DNA from: Desulfoscipio sp. XC116
GTDB taxonomy: Bacteria > Bacillota > Desulfotomaculia > Desulfotomaculales > Desulfallaceae
NCBI RefSeq assembly: GCF_039851975.1
Contig: NZ_CP156660.1
Coordinates: forward strand, 4,159,035-4,223,034
Direction: 5' to 3'
DNA length: 64,000 nt
Part shown: positions 59,823 to 64,000 of the stretch, one piece after another
Position numbering within the stretch: the first letter of the stretch is position 1
Layout of the letters: every line of letters starts with the position of its first letter
The notes under the pieces: model-generated
Told to the model about the DNA's origin: nothing
The model's input: only the letters and a program-made list of their open reading frames with translations
The model's database searches: none
Made by a program: the position numbers and the translations under genes

Positions 59823-59864
59823 AAAAAAAGAGACTGCTATCCGAAAGGGCTAGCAACCTCTCTT
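59823..59864 (-). terminator. Terminator after dsrD
   Basis: On the minus strand AGAGAGGTTGCTAGCC pairs with GGATAGCAGTCTCT around CTTTC and a run of T follows. It lies 16 bp after the dsrD stop and closes the dsrABD unit. Confidence 0.85.
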
Positions 59865-59879
59865 CACAACTAAACCGTT

Positions 59880-60113
59880 TTATTCCGGATCTTCCGTCAT
59901 GCCCCGGCCTTTAAGACCGTACATTGTGCTGCTGCCGGTAGAAAAATAGATCATTGTACCGTCGTTAATCAGCGCTGTGCAAGCTTTTTTAATTTCTCTC
60001 ATTTTAGCGTCCGGCATTACCTTTTGAACGGCTTTTTCAATATCTTTAAAGTAAAATTTGGTTTTCTTGCTGGTTTCAGCAAATTGAACAATAACCTTTT
60101 TCATTTCTTCCAT
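59880..60113 (-). CDS. dsrD: DsrD, winged-helix protein of the sulfite reductase operon
   Basis: A 77-residue protein with the DsrD pattern: KTKFYFKDIEKAV, VKKACTALINDGTM-type helix, and the end YFSTGSSTMYGLKGRG. DsrD has a winged-helix fold and is reported to activate DsrAB. ATG 60113 gives the usual MEEMKKV start, and GGAGGG lies upstream. A family B repeat lies between it and dsrB. DsrD presence marks the reductive (sulfate-reducing) direction. Confidence 0.95.
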   Translation of the reverse strand: MEEMKKVIVQFAETSKKTKFYFKDIEKAVQKVMPDAKMREIKKACTALINDGTMIYFSTGSSTMYGLKGRGMTEDPE

Positions 60114-60136
60114 ACTAACAATCTCCCTCCTTTGGA

Positions 60137-60257
60137 GCAAGTTCTTTATTCAGAGAGATTCAACTCGCCCTGATTTTAGAACTAGCTGCATGACTTGGCT
60201 GGCGTTGTACTGCCGCTTATAGAAGCGGGAGACTTACGCCAAGTCAGTCAGGTTAAA
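60137..60257 (+). repeat. Family B structured repeat, copy 3, between dsrB and dsrD
   Basis: GCAAGTTCTTTATTCAGAGA opens it; GTTCT/AGAAC close hairpin one. TGACTTGGC pairs with GCCAAGTCA around CCGCTT-ATAG-AAGCGG as hairpin two, and GTCAGGTTAAA ends it. Differences from copy 1 at 14110 keep the stems. It begins at the dsrD ribosome-site region, so on the dsr message it forms the dsrB-dsrD junction. A further CCCGCTG/CAGCGGG hairpin lies at 60289-60316, after dsrB. Confidence 0.8.
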
Positions 60258-60346
60258 TAAAAGGTTATACTGTAAATAAAGGGTTAGCCCCGCTGCTGCG
60301 GTTATGCAACAGCGGGTCTAAACCCCGCATAATTAATTCAGTAAAA

Positions 60347-61534
60347 TTATTCTATCCCACCGGCGACTTTTGATACATTCCAGGCTGCATCAGTGAACTT
60401 GAACTGAGTGCTGGTCCGCCAGGTGTCATAAGCCAGGCGATAGTCGTCAATCAGGTGATCAGTGAATTCCAGGCCGGTCTTCTCGAAGAATTTTTCCCAG
60501 CCAATACGCTCGGCCCAATCGCCCAGACGCTCGTACTTGTTGGCATCAACAGCGTAGGCTTCGATAATCTTCTTGACGTTTTCCACCACTTCCGGGAATC
60601 TCGGGAAGGTGTTCGGCAGCCAGGGCACGACAACCTTGGAGAATTTGGGCTGGCTGATCCGGTTGGAGATCTTGCCGCCGGCCAGGATGGTCACGCCGTC
60701 GCCTTCCTTGTCGGAAAGAGGCAGTGCCTGGCACATAGTGTAGCAGTTACCGCAGAACATGCAGCGCTCTTGCTTAATTTTAACGGTTTTGCCGCCTTCC
60801 GGAGTTTTGTCCGGAGAAATGGCGCCCACCGGGCAAGCTGCAATGGCCAGAGGTATTTCACAAACCCTGTCGATAACCTCGTGGTCAACGATAGGAGGCT
60901 TGCGGTGGTAGCCCAACAGAGCAATGTCCGAGCAGTGCACGGCACCGCACATATTCAGACAGCAAGCCATGGATACGCGCACTTTGGCCGGCAGTGTCAT
61001 GCCCTGGAAGTATTCAAACAGTTCATCCGCCACAGCCTTAACCATGGAGGAAGCGTCAGTGGCCGGGGTATGGCAGTGTACATAACCCTGGGTATGCACA
61101 ATGTTGGTTACGCCGGCGCCTGTGCCGCCGATGGGGAACTTATAGCTGCCGGATACAAACTTACGGCTTTCCAGATCCTTCTTCAGTGCTTCCAGTTTCT
61201 CAACGCTGTCTACCAGGAACTCAATGTTGTTCCGAGTGGTAAAGCGTACAGAGCCAGCACAGTATTTATCGGCAATGTCGCAGATTTCTCTGACGTGCTG
61301 TACGGTCATAAACCGGGCGCCGCCGCATCTTACGGTGTATACCTTGTCACCGGTTTCAGATACGTGCACTAAAATACCGGGTTCCAGCACTTCGTGGTAA
61401 GCCCATTTGCCATAGTTATTTTGGATGACAGGAGGGAAGTACTGCCAGAAATGTCTGGGGCCCAGGTCTGTCAGCCTGTCCTTCAGGGGATCCTTGGGAT
61501 CATATAAGCCGAGTCTATCTAAAGATAAAGCCAT
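60347..61534 (-). CDS. dsrB: Dissimilatory sulfite reductase, beta subunit
   Basis: A 395-residue subunit. [20 protein letters not shown] holds the siroheme-[4Fe-4S] cysteines; a ferredoxin domain with [11 protein letters not shown] lies near residue 260. [13 protein letters not shown] and [20 protein letters not shown] are conserved DsrB segments. With DsrA it forms the alpha2beta2 enzyme that reduces sulfite to the sulfide level on DsrC. AGGAGGT precedes the ATG, 12 bp after dsrA. Confidence 0.98.
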   Translation of the reverse strand: MALSLDRLGLYDPKDPLKDRLTDLGPRHFWQYFPPVIQNNYGKWAYHEVLEPGILVHVSETGDKVYTVRCGGARFMTVQHVREICDIADKYCAGSVRFTTRNNIEFLVDSVEKLEALKKDLESRKFVSGSYKFPIGGTGAGVTNIVHTQGYVHCHTPATDASSMVKAVADELFEYFQGMTLPAKVRVSMACCLNMCGAVHCSDIALLGYHRKPPIVDHEVIDRVCEIPLAIAACPVGAISPDKTPEGGKTVKIKQERCMFCGNCYTMCQALPLSDKEGDGVTILAGGKISNRISQPKFSKVVVPWLPNTFPRFPEVVENVKKIIEAYAVDANKYERLGDWAERIGWEKFFEKTGLEFTDHLIDDYRLAYDTWRTSTQFKFTDAAWNVSKVAGGIE

Positions 61535-61546
61535 TACACAAACCTC

Positions 61547-62965
61547 CTATCTCTTATGTCTGGCCCGATATTCTTTAATATCCCTGGTCCAGCCGCCGGG
61601 TACGTCCTCTTCCTTCCAGAAGATATACGGGTTTTCACGCGGAGTTTTAACCATCTGCGGTGCGGGCGGCAGTCCGATAATCTCAAGGAATTTCGGCAGA
61701 CCAAAGCGCTGCATCAGTTCACCCAAACGCTCACGGTTTTTGCCTTCTTCCATCCAGAATTCCCATACTTTCTCGATGAACTCTTTAATGTTGTCGTAAG
61801 GCGGTTCGGCCTTCATGAAAGGAACGATGAGCGTAGCCATTTGGGCGCCTTCCAGAATAGGTGCCTTGGCTCCCAAAAGAATGCTGATACCGGTATCTTT
61901 ACCAGGTCTGAGCGCCTTGGGCATAACGTTGATACAGTGCATGCAGCGGGTGCATTCTTTGTTGTCGATCACGAGCTCGCCGTCAACCATGGACATGCAC
62001 TTGGTGGGGCACAGACCAATAACTTCTTTTTGGATATCAAATTTACCCCAATCTCTTCCCCTATGCGCACCGCCGTTAGGCAATACATCACCGGCGATGT
62101 AAGCTTTAACCGCATCCTGGTCAATGCGGATATCGTCTCTCCAGGTACCGATAAAGGACATATCGGAACGAGCAATAGAGGCCACGCAGCCGTTCGGGCA
62201 GCCATCAAACTTGAATTTGAACTTGTACGGGAAAGCCGGACGGTGTAACTCGTCTTGATAATACTGAGTCAATTCATAGCACAAAGCCTGGGTATCATAG
62301 CAGGCAAATTCGCAACGGGCTTTACCGATGCAGCAGGAAGGTGTGCGCAGGTTGGAACCTGAACCACCGATATCCTGGCCCAATACGTGAGTAAGCTCGA
62401 AGAAAATTGGTTCCAATTGCTCGGTGGTGGTCCCCAACAGCACCATGTCACCGGTGGAACCGTGCAGGTTCATCAGGCCGCTGCCCCGGTATTCCCACAG
62501 GTCACAAACAGTCCGCAGGAAATCGGAATTATAAAACTTACTGGCCGGCTGATTAACCCTGATGGTGTGGAAATGGGCAATTGAAGGATATTTTTCCGGC
62601 AGGTCGGAATATCTGCCGATAACGCCGCCGCCGTAACCAAACACGCCGACGATACCGCCGTGTTTCCAGTGTGTTTCACCTTCGTCAAAGGATACTTGAA
62701 GCTGACCAAGCATGTCCTCGACAACATCCCTGTCGATGAGCATTCTGTCATCGGCCAGTTTCCTTCTGTGCAGGGCTTCCTGCTTGGCATCGGATACAAA
62801 ACTGGGCCACGGGCCTTTTTCCAACTCTTCCAGGTCGGGAATCTCATGTTTAACTTTAAAATTCTTAAGTTCTTCGTCCGTATAATTTTTTAATTCTGCC
62901 TCGGAGTAAATTCTTGTCTCTTCGTACTTAATTTCCTTTTGCGGTTCTTTTGGCTCAAAAGGCAC
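61547..62965 (-). CDS. dsrA: Dissimilatory sulfite reductase, alpha subunit
   Basis: A 472-residue subunit, slightly longer than many. GSGSNLRTPSCCIGKARCEF and FDGCPNGCVASIARSD supply the siroheme-coupled cluster cysteines; GLCPTKCMSM and CTRCMHCINVMPKAL form the added ferredoxin domain. Sequence style (with dsrD present) is that of the reductive type. GTG start with AAAGGAGGT upstream. A 200-nt leader and duplicated promoter-like modules lie upstream. Confidence 0.98.
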   Translation of the reverse strand: MPFEPKEPQKEIKYEETRIYSEAELKNYTDEELKNFKVKHEIPDLEELEKGPWPSFVSDAKQEALHRRKLADDRMLIDRDVVEDMLGQLQVSFDEGETHWKHGGIVGVFGYGGGVIGRYSDLPEKYPSIAHFHTIRVNQPASKFYNSDFLRTVCDLWEYRGSGLMNLHGSTGDMVLLGTTTEQLEPIFFELTHVLGQDIGGSGSNLRTPSCCIGKARCEFACYDTQALCYELTQYYQDELHRPAFPYKFKFKFDGCPNGCVASIARSDMSFIGTWRDDIRIDQDAVKAYIAGDVLPNGGAHRGRDWGKFDIQKEVIGLCPTKCMSMVDGELVIDNKECTRCMHCINVMPKALRPGKDTGISILLGAKAPILEGAQMATLIVPFMKAEPPYDNIKEFIEKVWEFWMEEGKNRERLGELMQRFGLPKFLEIIGLPPAPQMVKTPRENPYIFWKEEDVPGGWTRDIKEYRARHKR

Positions 62966-63185
62966 TGCAATACCTCCTTTTGTTAGTAGACTAAATAGCT
63001 AGAAAATTTATGATTTAATGGCTGATTCGATAGCCCGGTGACACCTCCTTCCAAATATAAATAACAAAGCCGCAAAGACGCGAAAACTCAGCCTTACTAA
63101 ACGCACCTTTTACGTCTGAGGCCAAGGAATAATATACAGCTATAACTTTACAAGGAAACAGTATAGAACAGTATAGTAAGAAATT

Positions 63186-63324
63186 CGTTATTTTTTGTAT
63201 TATTCCTTCCTGCCCATGTTATTTTTTTAAAAACCTGCTCATAACTTGTCCATAATAAGAAAAAAGAACTTTCTATTAATTGTAACCAATTAGCGAGCCA
63301 TAGTCTATAGGTGGTAGATGGCAA
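63186..63324 (-). promoter_or_regulatory. dsrA upstream module 1: SigH-like promoter plus conserved box
   Basis: On the minus strand AGGAATA (63210-63204), 13 bp, CGAAT (63190-63186) resembles a sigma-H promoter (AGGAxxT...GAAT). About 100 bp further upstream is the box TTGCCATCTACCACCT (63324-63309). Both are repeated in module 2. Transcription from here would give a 200-nt dsrA leader. Confidence 0.5.
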
Positions 63325-63542
63325 TTGTCCGCAAGCACCGTTTTGCCGCTCCTTATCGAATATAAAAGCCGCACCGGGCTTTTAGCCAATGAGCATGTTC
63401 AACAAGTCACAATGCCCGGCGCACGTTCTCGTTTTCCTTATATTTGATACCTGTAACCAAGCGGGCAACAACGGATGTAAACCGATCTGATGTAGAAGTT
63501 TGCTCAAGTCAAAAAATCAAAAGCTTTGCACCATATAATTGT

Positions 63543-63649
63543 ATTCGTTACTTTCTTATAATATTCCTTCCTAAGATACGACTTTTTTATATCCCACGGT
63601 TTTATTTTAACTGACCGCACCGTCTTAGTCCACAGGTGGTAGATGGCAA
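63543..63649 (-). promoter_or_regulatory. dsrA upstream module 2: duplicate of module 1
   Basis: AGGAATA (63568-63562), 14 bp, CGAAT (63547-63543), preceded by AGGAAGG overlap as in module 1; the box TTGCCATCTACCACCT recurs exactly at 63649-63634, followed in both copies by GACTA. Spacing between box and promoter is 65 bp here versus about 98 bp in module 1. The rest of the 62966-63740 gap holds no gene. Confidence 0.5.
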
Positions 63650-63673
63650 AATCATCGCCGCTATCTAATTTGC

Positions 63674-63701
63674 TTGCTGTCGATTATGTCTATGCTATAA
63701 T
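63674..63701 (+). promoter_or_regulatory. SigA-type promoter of hflX
   Basis: TTGCTG (63674-63679), 16-bp spacer, TATAAT (63696-63701). It lies 40 bp before the hflX start on the plus strand and only 25 bp from the dsrA module 2 box, so the two divergent units share regulatory DNA. Confidence 0.7.
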
Positions 63702-63740
63702 TGTTTTTATACATAACGACCATTAGGGATGTGATTATAT

Positions 63741-64000
63741 TTGACCAAAACCGTCTACGGAAATACCCGGGGTCTCAAAAAGTTTGACCTGGATTTATTG
63801 CAAAGTATTTATGACCTGGCAATCGATAAAAGCATGATCATCTCGCTGGAAATAGTCCGGATTATAGCTGATATATCCGGCGGCAGCCAGCGGGAATTGG
63901 CCGTATTTATTGACCGACAGGGACAGGTGGTATCCGTTGGGGTGGGCGATGCCGCAACGGTACAGCTTAAGGCGCAAAGCAAACGACGCGGTGCTTACCG
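63741..64000 (+). CDS. hflX: GTPase HflX (partial, N-terminal part)
   Basis: The first 86 codons of a ribosome-associated GTPase that splits stalled ribosomes. KTVYGNTRGLKKFDLDLLQS and ISGGSQRELAVFIDRQGQVV are typical of the HflX N-terminal domain; the G domain lies beyond the window. The TTG at 63741 with AGGGATGTG upstream is the only start that fits. It is divergent from dsrA. Confidence 0.88.
   Translation, partial: MTKTVYGNTRGLKKFDLDLLQSIYDLAIDKSMIISLEIVRIIADISGGSQRELAVFIDRQGQVVSVGVGDAATVQLKAQSKRRGAY

Overview
The window looks like a chromosomal segment of a Gram-positive, endospore-forming sulfate reducer of the Desulfotomaculum type (Peptococcaceae, Firmicutes). Three lines of sequence support this. 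A reductive dissimilatory sulfite reductase locus (dsrAB-dsrD, ferredoxin-dsrMK-dsrC-dsrN) lies at 48.9-63.0 kb and has no dsrJOP. Spore genes are present (ypeB-sleB, a Spo0F-type regulator, a KinB-like kinase). Firmicutes-style control is seen (a T-box leader and an IclR regulator). No 16S rRNA or other taxonomic marker is present, so the genus is an inference.

Layout. 0-1.4 kb: start of the ATP synthase operon (atpZ-atpI-atpB, atpB cut by the window edge). 1.8-10.7 kb: an IclR regulator, a CBS/PAS sigma-54 activator, a nest of mobile-element relics, then an operon for a glutaryl-CoA-dehydrogenase-like enzyme and a four-subunit Na+-pumping acyl-CoA decarboxylase. That operon has a near-consensus -24/-12 promoter and upstream palindromes. 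10.7-36.9 kb: conserved housekeeping genes, mostly on the minus strand (wecB, MazG-like, dCMP deaminase, glyA, rpiB, ywlE, mntP, sua5, prmC, prfA, rpmE, radical SAM, LysM/M23, rho, DUF2062, transaldolase, fba, spo0F, Yip1, sppA, pyrG, xapX, argS). A plus-strand sensor kinase interrupts them. 37-38.4 kb: a RAYT transposase gene bracketed by inverted repeats. 38.4-45.4 kb: amino-acid/aryl-acid metabolism (iorAB, paaK, an aminotransferase and its Lrp-type partner behind a T-box) plus a decayed Na+/solute symporter. 45.4-48.4 kb: germination genes ypeB-sleB and small unknowns. 48.7-63.0 kb: the sulfite-reduction locus, in two halves separated by an Mrp/ParA/NifX-like ATPase cluster and small accessory genes. 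63.7 kb: start of hflX, divergent from dsrA.

How the genes work together. DsrAB reduces sulfite and DsrC carries the sulfur as a trisulfide. DsrMK couples reduction of that trisulfide to the membrane quinone pool, the adjacent ferredoxin may feed electrons, and DsrN would amidate the siroheme of DsrAB. The decarboxylase operon would convert glutaryl-CoA (or a related acyl-CoA) to crotonyl-CoA while exporting Na+. IorAB and PaaK handle aryl-pyruvates and aryl-acetates from aromatic amino acids, so the cell probably oxidises aromatic and dicarboxylic acids with sulfate as acceptor.

The intergenic DNA is rich in structured repeats: five copies of a roughly 110-bp three-hairpin repeat (family A), three copies of a second structured repeat (family B, one between dsrB and dsrD), two copies of a roughly 150-bp MITE, an orphan IS605-type right end that resembles an omega RNA without tnpB, and long REP-like palindromes that share motifs with the borders of the resident RAYT gene. 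No CRISPR array, rRNA or tRNA gene was seen.
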